This document shows, piece by piece, positions 7,321 to 14,049 of a stretch of 15,260 nt of DNA. The translations under genes and the position numbers were made by a program. Each line of letters starts with the position of its first letter. Within the stretch, counting starts at the first letter, position 1. Origin of the DNA: Elusimicrobiota bacterium. GTDB lineage: Bacteria; Elusimicrobiota; Elusimicrobia; UBA1565; UBA9628. The notes below the pieces were generated by a model. That model did not search any database. It saw nothing but the letters and a program-made list of their open reading frames with translations, and was not told where the DNA came from. The stretch is from positions 1-15,260 of the forward strand of contig JAGWRY010000317.1 in the NCBI GenBank assembly GCA_028869495.1, read 5' to 3'.

Positions 7321-8151
7321 TCACTTCCGTCGTTGACGATTGTGCCCGGATTGAAGCTCCCCCTGCGATGACGGAGGGACGGGGCGCGATTGATAAAAGT
7401 CAACGGGCTTGGCCGGCAGCCAGGCGGCCGCGCGCAGGCGCGCGCCGTCCAGGATGCGCACCCTCCGGCCGCTGACCGAGATCAGCCGGCTCGACGAGAG
7501 CTCCTTCAAGGTCCTGCAGACGACCTCGGGCGAGGTGCCGAGGAGCTCGGCCAGCTCCTGGCGCGACTCGGTCGGCAGGATCACCGTCTCCGACTGCGGC
7601 GGGACCTCGGACTGGCGGACGATCAGCTTGGCCAGGCGCTCGCGGATCGTGCGCAGGGCCAGGTCCGTCGCCAGGCCCTGGACGTCGCCGAGCGTGATCG
7701 CCAGCCTCTGCGCGAGGAAGCGCGCGAACTCGGGCTGGTCGGACCAGAAGCGGAAGAATTTCGCCGAGTCGATCACGCAGATGTCGGCCTCCTCCATGAC
7801 CTCGGCCGTCGCCGAGTACGGCTGGCGCGCGATCAGCGAGCGCTCGCCGATGAAGTCCGGCGCGCGGATGATGCGCACGATCTGCCGCCGCCCCTCGCGG
7901 TCGGCGCGCACGATCTTGACACGGCCCGAGCACAGGAAGAACAGCGCGAACGGCTCGTTGCCTTGGTAGAAGAGGACGTTGCCGCGCGCGTAGCGGTTCA
8001 CGCGCCAGTTCGACGCGAAGCCGGAGCTCAGCGGGCCCGACATCCCGCGCGTCGAGCACCAGTGCTCGAGCGAGCAGCCCCCCCGCCGCGCCGCGATCGC
8101 GCAGGCCTTCTGCTCCGCCCGGACGCCCCCGTCCCCGTTCTGCCCGCTCAT
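7321..8151 (-). CDS. Crp/Fnr-family transcription regulator, FNR-like with possible Fe-S cysteines
   Basis: The 276-residue protein has an N-terminal Cys-rich region, a cyclic-nucleotide-type effector domain (about 45-150, with the beta-roll motif LFFLCSGRVKIV), a dimerisation helix (about 145-175) and a winged helix-turn-helix. The recognition helix has SPEVVCRTL (E209, C212, R213), close to the E-xx-S-R pattern of FNR that reads TTGAT half-sites. Cysteines C17, C26 and C32 lie at the N-terminus and C125 (EADICVID) aligns with FNR Cys122. Spacing C-X8-C-X5-C differs from E. coli FNR (C-X2-C-X5-C), so oxygen sensing through an Fe-S cluster is plausible but unproven. ATG 8151 was chosen because of the strong GGGGAGG five bases upstream; an in-frame extension to 8277 has no such site. 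The C-terminal tail after about 240 is extended and polar. Confidence 0.9.
   Translation of the reverse strand: MSGQNGDGGVRAEQKACAIAARRGGCSLEHWCSTRGMSGPLSSGFASNWRVNRYARGNVLFYQGNEPFALFFLCSGRVKIVRADREGRRQIVRIIRAPDFIGERSLIARQPYSATAEVMEEADICVIDSAKFFRFWSDQPEFARFLAQRLAITLGDVQGLATDLALRTIRERLAKLIVRQSEVPPQSETVILPTESRQELAELLGTSPEVVCRTLKELSSSRLISVSGRRVRILDGARLRAAAWLPAKPVDFYQSRPVPPSSQGELQSGHNRQRRK
7390..7403. promoter_or_regulatory. Anr/Fnr-type box upstream of the cytochrome-porin gene
   Basis: TTGATAAAAGTCAA matches the Anr/Fnr consensus TTGAT-N4-(A/G)TCAA at every specified base and stands out as an AT-rich island in GC-rich DNA. It lies within the last codons of the FNR-like regulator gene, about 125 bp upstream of the cytochrome-porin ATG. 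The neighbouring regulator has an FNR-like recognition helix, so it is the obvious binder. No convincing -10 element at the spacing of a classical class II site was found downstream. Confidence 0.55.
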
Positions 8152-8275
8152 CCCGTCCTCCCCGGCCCGCCGGAAGACGTCCGACGGGCGCACGACGGCA
8201 AAGCAACAGAACGTCCGAGGGAAGTCAACGCGCGTCTTGATATGAGAGAATCGTTGCGTCGCTCGCGCTTCCGCC
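8152..8275. promoter_or_regulatory. Divergent intergenic region between the regulator and a secreted-protein gene
   Basis: These 124 bases must hold the start signals of both flanking genes. On the minus strand TTGACT (8228-8223) resembles a -35 element for the regulator, but the -10 at 16-18 bp spacing is poor. On the plus strand TTGATA (8237-8242) resembles a -35 and GAGAAT (8246-8251) a -10, though not at compatible spacing with each other. GTCAA (8224-8228) and TTGAT (8237-8241) are Fnr-like half-sites but in an everted order, so they do not make a normal Fnr box. Confidence 0.3.
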
Positions 8276-8995
8276 ATGACCGCCGCGCTCCTCGCCTGCG
8301 CCGTCCTCGCCGCGGCCCGCCCCGCGCGGGCGGCCGAGGCCGGGCCGTCCCCGGCCGCCTACGAGGCCCGCATCCACGCGGTCATCGAGGGCTTCACGGT
8401 CCGCTCCACGATCGGGCCCGCCGAGACCCCCCTTCCGCTGGAGTTGTCGAACCTCCTGCTCGACCACCCGGACCTGGCCGCCTACATCGTCCGCGTCCAC
8501 AAGCTGGCGCCGTACCGGATCACGATGCGCGGGCCCCGCCAGTCCTGGGCGGACGACGGCGACGGCACGCGCGGCCTGGTGACCTTGGTCGAGCGCACCG
8601 AGAACCACCGTCTTTATTATGGAGAAGGCACGCACCGCAGCCGCCTGTTCCCGCTGATCCGCGCCTCCGCGGTGATCGCGATGGACGTGCAGGACGCCGC
8701 CGGTCCGGACGGACGCCCGGCCACGCGCACGACGTTCGTCGTCTACGTGAAGATCAAGAACCGCTTCCTGGCCGGCGTGGTCCGCGTCCTGCGCCCGTTC
8801 CTGCGCCGCACGGTCGTCGGGAAGTTCACGAAGGCCTTCCTCGTCGCCGACCAGGTCGGACGCCTGATGGCGAAGGACCCGCGCGCCGTCGCCGCGGACG
8901 TGCGCGCCTTCCCCGACCTCTCCCCCGAGACCCGCGCCGCGTTCCTGGCGGGCATCGCCGCCCTCGACGCGCCGCGCCCCGCTCCCGCGCGCTGA
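8276..8995 (+). CDS. Secreted protein of unknown function, possibly SRPBCC/START-like
   Basis: I do not recognise this 239-residue protein with confidence. It begins with an Ala-rich signal peptide lacking a strong positive n-region, probably cleaved near RPARAAEA (about 17-22). The mature part is mixed alpha/beta with strand-rich segments YRITMRGPRQSW, LVTLVERTENHRLYYGEGTH and TTFVVYVKIKNRFLAGV. It then has a C-terminal amphipathic helix around FTKAFLVADQVGRLMAKDP and a Pro/Ala-rich end. The order of strands followed by a long C-terminal helix, and the presence of two SRPBCC genes further along the same strand, hint at a distant START/SRPBCC lipid-binding fold, but no diagnostic motif is present. 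ATG 8276 is the only start after an in-frame stop at 8243; no ribosome binding site is visible. It is divergent from the FNR-like regulator and could be under its control. Confidence 0.8.
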   Translation: MTAALLACAVLAAARPARAAEAGPSPAAYEARIHAVIEGFTVRSTIGPAETPLPLELSNLLLDHPDLAAYIVRVHKLAPYRITMRGPRQSWADDGDGTRGLVTLVERTENHRLYYGEGTHRSRLFPLIRASAVIAMDVQDAAGPDGRPATRTTFVVYVKIKNRFLAGVVRVLRPFLRRTVVGKFTKAFLVADQVGRLMAKDPRAVAADVRAFPDLSPETRAAFLAGIAALDAPRPAPAR

Positions 8996-9026
8996 CGGCG
9001 CGCGCCGCCCGCCCGGAGTTTTGTCG

Positions 9027-9040
9027 TTGAGAATTATCAT
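9027..9040. promoter_or_regulatory. Fnr-like palindrome upstream of yceI
   Basis: TTGAGAATTATCAT fits TTGA-N6-TCAA with deviations at the ends (outer pair T/T and an inner G), leaving the core TGA-N-AATT-N-TCA. It is AT-rich in GC-rich surroundings, as expected for a Crp/Fnr-family operator. The distance to the yceI ATG is about 265 bp, so if functional it may serve an upstream transcript. Confidence 0.3.
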
Positions 9041-9245
9041 CGCGCGGCCACCCCTCCGTCATCGCGCGCGAACGCCGCCGCGCGTATCATGTCCGCATGA
9101 CGAACGGCGGTCCTCGACGGCCGATGAGGCGGCGGGCGGAACCGGCTCTCTCCCAGGAGCGGCCGGGCTCAGCGCGCGCGAGCCTCGCGCCCTCCCCACG
9201 GGTTCCTCCGGTCGCGCCGGAGATCGGCCAACCCCTTCGCGCCCC

Positions 9246-9275
9246 TCGACGCGGCGCCGGAAGAATGGCCATAAT
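9246..9275 (+). promoter_or_regulatory. Candidate sigma-70 promoter for yceI-porin-SRPBCC
   Basis: TCGACG (9246-9251) and CATAAT (9270-9275) are separated by 18 bp and match the -35 and -10 consensus at 4/6 and 5/6 positions. Transcription would start near 9282, leaving a leader of roughly 24 bases that carries the GGGAG ribosome binding site of yceI. Confidence 0.4.
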
Positions 9276-9305
9276 GTTGCTGACGCGAAAATCGGGAGAA
9301 TGAAC

Positions 9306-9959
9306 ATGAAAAATCTCGCGAAGACCCTCAAAATCTCGGGCGCCGCGGCGATCCTGCTTCTGGCGGCGCCGCTCGCCGGACGAGCCGCCGAGCTGGCCGT
9401 CAAGCCCGCCGGCTCGCTCTACATCCAGGGAGACTCGACGCTGCACATCTGGCGCAGTACGGCCACCGAGCTCTCGCTGACCTTCACGACGGCCAAGGAC
9501 GCGCCGGCCGACCTCGCCGAGGCGATCAAGGCCTCGAAGGTCGAGGCCTTCAAGGTCGAGGTCCCCCTGGCCGGGATGCGCTCCGGCGAGAAGGGCCTCG
9601 ACAAGAACATGCGCAAGACGATGGACGCGTCGAAATTTCCGGACATCGCCTACGCGCTCGGCAAGTACGAGCTCGCCAAAAGCCAGGACGGCGCGATGAT
9701 CGCGAAGACGACCGGCAGCCTGACGATCGCGGGCAAGACCCAGCAGGTCCCGATGGACGTGACCTTCCGCTTCGGCCCCAAGGGCGTCGAGCTGGCCGGC
9801 TCCTACACGCTGAACATGTCGGACTACGGGATCACGCCGCCGACCCTGATGTTCGGCGCGATCAAGGTCAAGGACCCCGTGACCGTCAACTTCGATCTGT
9901 TCGTGAACCCCAACGCCAAGGCGGACGCGCCGGAAGCGAAGACCAACAAAGGAGAGTAG
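9306..9959 (+). CDS. YceI-family periplasmic protein
   Basis: YceI proteins are secreted lipocalin-like barrels that bind isoprenoid-type lipids such as polyprenyl pyrophosphate or ubiquinone-like molecules; the cellular role is often unclear. This 217-residue protein has a signal peptide ending near AGRAAE (residue about 26). It then has the YceI hallmark GDSTLHIW, the segment EVPLAGMRSGEKGLDKNMRK, SKFPDIAYALGKYE, and the closing strands GSYTLNMSDYGITPPTLMFG and DPVTVNFDLFV. The start at ATG 9306 is preferred over ATG 9300 because GGGAG lies seven bases upstream of 9306 but only one base before 9300. It is followed after two bases by a porin gene, whose ribosome binding site lies within the yceI 3' end, so the two are coupled. 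Function beyond lipid or quinone binding is not readable from the sequence. Confidence 0.93.
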   Translation: MKNLAKTLKISGAAAILLLAAPLAGRAAELAVKPAGSLYIQGDSTLHIWRSTATELSLTFTTAKDAPADLAEAIKASKVEAFKVEVPLAGMRSGEKGLDKNMRKTMDASKFPDIAYALGKYELAKSQDGAMIAKTTGSLTIAGKTQQVPMDVTFRFGPKGVELAGSYTLNMSDYGITPPTLMFGAIKVKDPVTVNFDLFVNPNAKADAPEAKTNKGE

Positions 9960-9961
9960 CC

Positions 9962-11350
9962 ATGAAAACCCCCATCCGCATCCTGGCCGTCGCGGCGCTG
10001 CTCGGGACGCTGGTCCCGCTCGCGCGCGCGCAGGCCGTCGACCCGGGCACCCCGGTCGCCAACAACGGGAACGTCACGCTGAACGTCTACGGCCGCGGCC
10101 AACTGCTGTCGGTCCTGCAGAACGTCCCGGACCCCCGCCGCGACAACAACCGCGCCTACATGTTCCTGAAGGAGTCGCGCCTCGGCGTGAAGGGGAACTA
10201 CGAGGACGCCTTCAAGTACGACGTCCAGCTCGCCTTCGGCGGCGAGGACGCCAACGGCTCGAACACCGACATGTCCCTGCTGGACTTCGTGGCCGACGTG
10301 CCGATCAAGCCGCTGGGCGAGAACACGGTCTTCAAGTTCGGCCAGTTCCGCGTCCCGTTCGGCCGCGAGGGCCTGACCGACCGCGGCTACATGGACTTCG
10401 GCGAGCGCTCGGTGGCGTCCCTGCCCGTCTATCAGGGCCGCGACTACGGCATGGCGCTGGAGGCCACGCACGGGGTTTGGACCGGCACGCTGGGCACCTG
10501 GTCCGGCGGCGGACGCAACGTCCCCCAGCGCTTCCTGCCCGAGCGCATCGGCGTCCCGGAGCTCGTCGCGCGCTTCGGCTACAACGACGGCTACGACCAG
10601 GACATCTACCACGTCAAGGGCGTGGACCTCAACGTCAACCGCACGACCAAGGCCGCCTACATCAGCGCTCTGTACACGCACGACACGCAGATCGGCCACA
10701 GCACGGCTCTCGGCGTGCACACGGTCGACACGAACCTGATGCTCGACGCCAACTACAACCCGTTCCTCAAGAACGGCGGCCCGAACGGCGGGACCGGCGC
10801 TTACGCGCTCGACTCGGTCGGCAGCGCCGACAGCCTCCAGCGCGGCGACTACTGGGCGCTGGGCACCGACGCCGCGATCCGTCACCCGCTCGGCAACGGC
10901 CAGAGCGTCGGCGCCGAGTTCGAGGCGGACTGGACGGGCTTCCAGAACCGCTTCGGCGTCCTGCACATGGCCTCCGGCCGCGTCCAGGGCGACTACCAAG
11001 TCGGCCCGTTCGGCATCGGCCTGCGCTACGCGCTGCTGTCGATGGACAAGAAGTCCGGCTACCTGACGGCGGCGACGTCCCCGGCCAAGGGCGCGACGAA
11101 CACCAACGCGAACATGGCCAAGCCCATCCAGGAGATCACGCCGTCGCTCGCCTGGCACGTCAAGGGGCACAACCTGAAGGTCGTGGCGGATCTGCCGATC
11201 TACCCGAACTGCCCGACCTTCTACGACCCGGCCCTCGGCGTCTACGCCTTCCCGGATCCGACGGCGATCGACGAGGTCACCGTGTCCGGCGGCGCGACTC
11301 AGCGCCACACGGTCACCGAGGCGCGGCTCCTCCTGCAGTTCATGTTCTGA
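9962..11350 (+). CDS. Outer-membrane porin, phosphate-selective porin O/P-like
   Basis: The 462-residue protein has a signal peptide cleaved near LARAQA (about 23), then a beta-barrel pattern with recurring aromatic/glycine strands, and ends LLLQFMF, the C-terminal aromatic signal for outer-membrane insertion. The segment TVFKFGQFRVPFGREGLTDRG, with FKESRLG-type elements just before it (FLKESRLGVKG), is characteristic of the OprO/OprP phosphate-selective porin family. The substrate cannot be inferred; many family members are not phosphate channels. Start ATG 9962 has GGAG just upstream, inside the yceI end. It is two bases after yceI and seven before an SRPBCC gene (GAGGAAATCATG), so the three are one operon. 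Confidence 0.9.
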   Translation: MKTPIRILAVAALLGTLVPLARAQAVDPGTPVANNGNVTLNVYGRGQLLSVLQNVPDPRRDNNRAYMFLKESRLGVKGNYEDAFKYDVQLAFGGEDANGSNTDMSLLDFVADVPIKPLGENTVFKFGQFRVPFGREGLTDRGYMDFGERSVASLPVYQGRDYGMALEATHGVWTGTLGTWSGGGRNVPQRFLPERIGVPELVARFGYNDGYDQDIYHVKGVDLNVNRTTKAAYISALYTHDTQIGHSTALGVHTVDTNLMLDANYNPFLKNGGPNGGTGAYALDSVGSADSLQRGDYWALGTDAAIRHPLGNGQSVGAEFEADWTGFQNRFGVLHMASGRVQGDYQVGPFGIGLRYALLSMDKKSGYLTAATSPAKGATNTNANMAKPIQEITPSLAWHVKGHNLKVVADLPIYPNCPTFYDPALGVYAFPDPTAIDEVTVSGGATQRHTVTEARLLLQFMF

Positions 11351-11357
11351 GGAAATC

Positions 11358-11927
11358 ATGAAGCTCCCGGGGCGCGTCGCGGTCCTGCTCGCACTGGCCT
11401 GCGCCGCGCCCCGGGCCTTCGCGTCCGGCGTCGACGTCCGCCTCCGCCAGGAGGCGAGCCGGACCTACGAGATCGAGGGGGCCTTCACGGTGAAGGCCCC
11501 CTCGTCCGTCGTCTGGGACGTGCTGACCGACTACGAGCGCATCCCGGATTTCGTCAAGTCGATGCGCGCCAGCCGCGTGCTCGACGGTCGCCGGGACGGC
11601 CCGGCGCTCGTCGAGCAGGAGGCCGTCGGCGGGATCTTCTTCGTGTCGCGCTCGGTGCGCGTGCTCCTGCAGGTGACGCGCGCGCCCGGGCGCCTGGACT
11701 TCCGCGACGTGGACGGCGGGGACTTCCGGACCTACTCCGGCTCCTGGCGGACGTCGCCGGTCCCGAACGGCACGCGCGTCTCGTATCGGCTCGTCGCCGC
11801 GCCCCGCTTCTTCGCGCCCAGCTTCCTGCTGAAGCCCGGGATGCGCGACGCCGCGCGCGGCCTGCTGTCCCAGGTGCGCGCCGAGATCGTCCGCCGCGCG
11901 GGCGAGCCGGCCTTCGCCTCCCGCTGA
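11358..11927 (+). CDS. Secreted SRPBCC (polyketide cyclase/START-like) protein, copy 1
   Basis: SRPBCC domains form a deep hydrophobic pocket that binds lipids, quinones or polyketides. The 189-residue protein has a signal peptide (about 1-22, ending RAFASG) followed by one SRPBCC domain. The N-terminal strand is YEIEGAFTVKAPSSVVWDVL, then TDYERIPDFVKSMRASRVL, strands in the middle, and a C-terminal helix RDAARGLLSQVRAEIVRRA. It is a close paralogue of the protein encoded 46 bp downstream. The GAGGAAATC before ATG 11358 is a good ribosome binding site, and it follows the porin by seven bases, so it is translated from the yceI-porin message. Periplasmic location with YceI suggests handling of a hydrophobic ligand, perhaps a lipid or quinone delivered through the envelope; the ligand is unknown. 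Confidence 0.88.
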   Translation: MKLPGRVAVLLALACAAPRAFASGVDVRLRQEASRTYEIEGAFTVKAPSSVVWDVLTDYERIPDFVKSMRASRVLDGRRDGPALVEQEAVGGIFFVSRSVRVLLQVTRAPGRLDFRDVDGGDFRTYSGSWRTSPVPNGTRVSYRLVAAPRFFAPSFLLKPGMRDAARGLLSQVRAEIVRRAGEPAFASR

Positions 11928-11931
11928 CCCC

Positions 11932-11959
11932 TTGCGTCCGGCCGCCGGCGACGTATACT
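11932..11959 (+). promoter_or_regulatory. Promoter for SRPBCC copy 2
   Basis: TTGCGT (11932-11937) and TATACT (11954-11959) are separated by 16 bp and stand out in GC-rich DNA. Transcription would start about 11966, giving a 6-7 base leader before ATG 11973 with no Shine-Dalgarno sequence. Confidence 0.5.
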
Positions 11960-11972
11960 TCCGGGCGAAGCC

Positions 11973-12608
11973 ATGGGCGATGATCGAGCCGCCGTTCGAG
12001 GCCTTCGGCGGGGCGCGGCGGCCCTGGCGGCCCTCCTCGCCCTCGCGGCGGCGGCCCGGGCCGCGGCGCCGCCGGACCCCGTCCAGCTGCGCCTTGTCCG
12101 CCGCGCCGACCGGCAGTACGAGGTCCAGGGTCTCTTCTTCGTCCCGGCCTCGACCGCGACGGCCTGGGACGTGCTGACCGACTACGAGCGCATCCCCCGC
12201 TTCGTGCCGGCGATGCGGCAGAGCCGCGTCGTCGGCGCCGCCCCCGACGGCGCCGAACTCGTCGAGCAGGTCGCGATCGGCCGCGCGCTGTTCCTGCGCA
12301 AGTCGGCGCGCGTCCTGCTCGAGGTCCGCCGCGACGGGGACCGGCTGGACTTCCGGGACGTGTCGCGCGAGGACTTCGACGACTACCGCGGGCGCTGGGA
12401 AGTCCAGAACACCGTCGCCGGCTCCCTCGTGGTCTACCGCTTGGTCGCCGACCCGAAGTTCTTCGCGCCGTCCTTCCTGATGAGGGGCGCCCTGCGCCGC
12501 TCGGCGCGCGACCTGCTCGCGCGCGTGCGCGCCGAGATCCTGCGCCGCGCCCGCGGGAAGGTCCTGGCCCAGGGCCCGGTCCCCGCAATGGACGCGCCGC
12601 CGCGCTAA
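11973..12608 (+). CDS. Secreted SRPBCC (polyketide cyclase/START-like) protein, copy 2
   Basis: The 211-residue protein is a paralogue of the preceding gene: signal peptide (about 1-33, ending ARAAAP), then an SRPBCC domain with the shared WDVLTDYERIP (about 65-75), FVPAMRQSRV, VLLEV/LDFRDV strands and a C-terminal helix ARDLLARVRAEILRRA. The two genes share a 32-base identical stretch (11514-11545 and 12165-12196) and similar length, so they look like a tandem duplication. The signal peptide is longer here and its sequence differs. Start ATG 11973 has no Shine-Dalgarno sequence and follows a promoter closely (see 11932-11959). It ends 16 bases before the sugar-kinase gene, but a candidate promoter overlaps that boundary, so the kinase may be expressed separately. 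Confidence 0.88.
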   Translation: MGDDRAAVRGLRRGAAALAALLALAAAARAAAPPDPVQLRLVRRADRQYEVQGLFFVPASTATAWDVLTDYERIPRFVPAMRQSRVVGAAPDGAELVEQVAIGRALFLRKSARVLLEVRRDGDRLDFRDVSREDFDDYRGRWEVQNTVAGSLVVYRLVADPKFFAPSFLMRGALRRSARDLLARVRAEILRRARGKVLAQGPVPAMDAPPR

Positions 12609-12618
12609 GCGCTAAGAT
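12589..12618 (+). promoter_or_regulatory. Candidate leaderless promoter of the kinase-murU unit
   Basis: TGGACG (12589-12594) and TAAGAT (12613-12618) are 18 bp apart, and TAAGAT ends six bases before ATG 12625. A start at the usual distance would fall on the A of the ATG, so the mRNA would have no leader. No Shine-Dalgarno sequence is present, which fits. Confidence 0.4.
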
Positions 12619-12624
12619 GCTGGG

Positions 12625-14049
12625 ATGCCGGATCCCCTGAAGGAGCTGTTTCGCGCGCGCTTCGGCGCCGAGGCCGAGGCCCCGGTCCCGGTGCGCGCCG
12701 AGGGCTCCAACCGCCGGATCTACCGCCTGAAGAGCGGGAAGACGACCGCGATCGGGGTCCTCAACGAGGACGTCAAGGAGAACCGCGCGTTCATCGAGTT
12801 CTCGAAGCACTTCCGCCGGGAGGGCATCCCGGTCCCCGAGTTCTACGGCGAGGACGCCTCGGGCACCGCGTACCTGGAGGAGGACCTCGGCGACGAGACG
12901 CTGTTCCAGCTCCTCGGGCGCAAGCGCACGCCGAAGGGCCTGCCCGAGGAGGTCGTCGCCGCCTATCGCGAGGTCGTGCGCTGGCTGCCGCGCATCCAGA
13001 TCGCGGCCGGCGCGACGCTCGACGACCGCTGGTGCTACCCGCGCAAGAGCTTCGACAAGCAGTCGATGCTCTGGGACCTCAACTACTTCAAGTACTACTT
13101 CCTGACGCTCGGCGGGATCGTCTTCCACGAGGAGAGGCTCGAGGAGGACTTCTCGCGCTTCGCGGACTATCTGCTCGCCGCCGACCGCGACTACTTCATG
13201 TGCCGCGACTTCCAGTCGCGCAACGTGATGCTGAAGGACGGCCGGCCCTACTTCATCGACTACCAGGGCGGCCGGCGCGGCGCCCTGCAGTACGACGTCG
13301 CCTCGCTGCTCTACGACGCGAAGGCCGACCTCCCGTTCGAACTGCGCGACGAACTGCTCGAGCTCTACCTGCGCGAGGCCTCCAAGCACGCGGCGGTGGA
13401 CAAGGCCGAGTTCAAGAAGTTCTTCCCCGGCTTCGTGCTGATCCGCATCATGCAGGCGATGGGCGCCTACGGCCTGCGCGGCTTCCACGAGAAGAAGCCC
13501 TTGTTCCTGCAGAGCATCCCGTACGCGATCCGCAACATCGAGCGCGTGCTCCTGACCTCGAGCCTGCCGGTCGAGGTGCCCGAGCTCATGGACGTCTTCA
13601 AGCGCCTGGTCGCCTCCTCGGCCCTGCGCCAGTTCGGCGCGGCGAAGCTGAGGCTGCGCGTGCGCGTGCAGAGCTTCTCGTACAAGCACGGCCTGCCCAA
13701 GGACCCGAGCGGCCACGGCGGCGGCTACGTGTTCGACTGCCGCTGTCTGCCCAATCCCGGCCGACGAGCGGAATTCACGAAGTCGACGGGCCGGGACCCG
13801 GACGTCGTCGCCTACCTGTCGAAGGAGGCCGACGTCGACCGCTGGCTGAGGTCGGCCTGCGCGCTCGTCGACCAGGCCGTCGAGGACTACGGCCGGCGCA
13901 ACTTCACGCACCTGTTCGTCGCTTTCGGCTGCACCGGCGGCCAGCACCGCTCGGTGTACTGCGCCGAGCGCCTGGCCAAGCACCTGAGCGACCAGGGCGT
14001 CGGCGTCAGCGTCGTCCACCGCGAGCAGAAGTCCTGGCCCGCGCGATGA
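12625..14049 (+). CDS. AmgK-like sugar kinase fused to a RapZ C-terminal domain
   Basis: The 474-residue cytoplasmic protein has two domains. Residues of about 1-345 are an aminoglycoside-phosphotransferase-type kinase: the catalytic loop has C193-R-D195-F-Q-S-R-N200 (Asp195 as base, Asn200 for metal) and D212 in FIDYQGG corresponds to the DFG metal ligand. AmgK, which phosphorylates MurNAc/GlcNAc at the anomeric position in cell-wall recycling, belongs to this family. Residues of about 347-474 match the RapZ C-terminal domain, with SYKHGLP (352-358), CRCLPNPG (372-379) and the signature GCTGGQHRS (435-443). In RapZ that domain senses glucosamine-6-phosphate; the RapZ N-terminal P-loop ATPase is absent here. 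The downstream nucleotidyltransferase gene overlaps by ATGA, as in amgK-murU. The start ATG 12625 is leaderless-like. The domains are seen directly; kinase substrate and ligand sensing are inferences. Confidence 0.88.
   Translation: MPDPLKELFRARFGAEAEAPVPVRAEGSNRRIYRLKSGKTTAIGVLNEDVKENRAFIEFSKHFRREGIPVPEFYGEDASGTAYLEEDLGDETLFQLLGRKRTPKGLPEEVVAAYREVVRWLPRIQIAAGATLDDRWCYPRKSFDKQSMLWDLNYFKYYFLTLGGIVFHEERLEEDFSRFADYLLAADRDYFMCRDFQSRNVMLKDGRPYFIDYQGGRRGALQYDVASLLYDAKADLPFELRDELLELYLREASKHAAVDKAEFKKFFPGFVLIRIMQAMGAYGLRGFHEKKPLFLQSIPYAIRNIERVLLTSSLPVEVPELMDVFKRLVASSALRQFGAAKLRLRVRVQSFSYKHGLPKDPSGHGGGYVFDCRCLPNPGRRAEFTKSTGRDPDVVAYLSKEADVDRWLRSACALVDQAVEDYGRRNFTHLFVAFGCTGGQHRSVYCAERLAKHLSDQGVGVSVVHREQKSWPAR

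Larger units (their letters stand above)
8996..9305 (+). other. 310-bp gap without a supported gene
   Basis: A 12-bp GC palindrome (8996-9007) follows the upstream stop codon, with a TTTT further on, so weak termination is possible. An Fnr-like palindrome lies at 9027-9040 and a yceI promoter candidate at 9246-9275. An ORF of 68 codons (9097-9303) starts six bases after a TATCAT hexamer and ends on the yceI start region. Its Arg/Pro/Ala-rich translation resembles nothing known and may be chance. Otherwise nothing recognisable was seen. Confidence 0.5.

Noticed and set aside
8224..8241. GTCAA...TTGAT as an Fnr operator between divergent genes
   Set aside because: The half-sites are in everted order with wrong spacing, so this is not a normal Fnr box.
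8152..8277. N-terminal extension of the FNR-like regulator to ATG 8277
   Set aside because: The start at 8151 has a strong ribosome binding site, and the extension would consume the whole divergent promoter region.
9097..9303. A 68-codon ORF before yceI
   Set aside because: The TATCAT-six bases-ATG context is suggestive, but the product is low-complexity and unlike any family; kept as an observation only.
9021..9305. N-terminal extension of YceI to a TTG at 9021
   Set aside because: The extension is low-complexity and precedes the signal peptide; ATG 9306 has a well-spaced GGGAG.
9824..11359. A 511-codon frame on the minus strand opposite the porin
   Set aside because: Composition is Val/Arg/Asp-rich shadow sequence; the plus strand has signal peptide, barrel pattern and ribosome binding site.
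11554..14019. An 821-codon minus-strand frame across the SRPBCC and kinase genes
   Set aside because: It spans three well-supported plus-strand genes and has no recognisable domain; a GC-driven antisense frame.
13032..14045. In-frame upstream extension of the nucleotidyltransferase
   Set aside because: It runs through the kinase gene in another frame; the nucleotidyltransferase fold starts exactly at ATG 14046 with an ATGA overlap.
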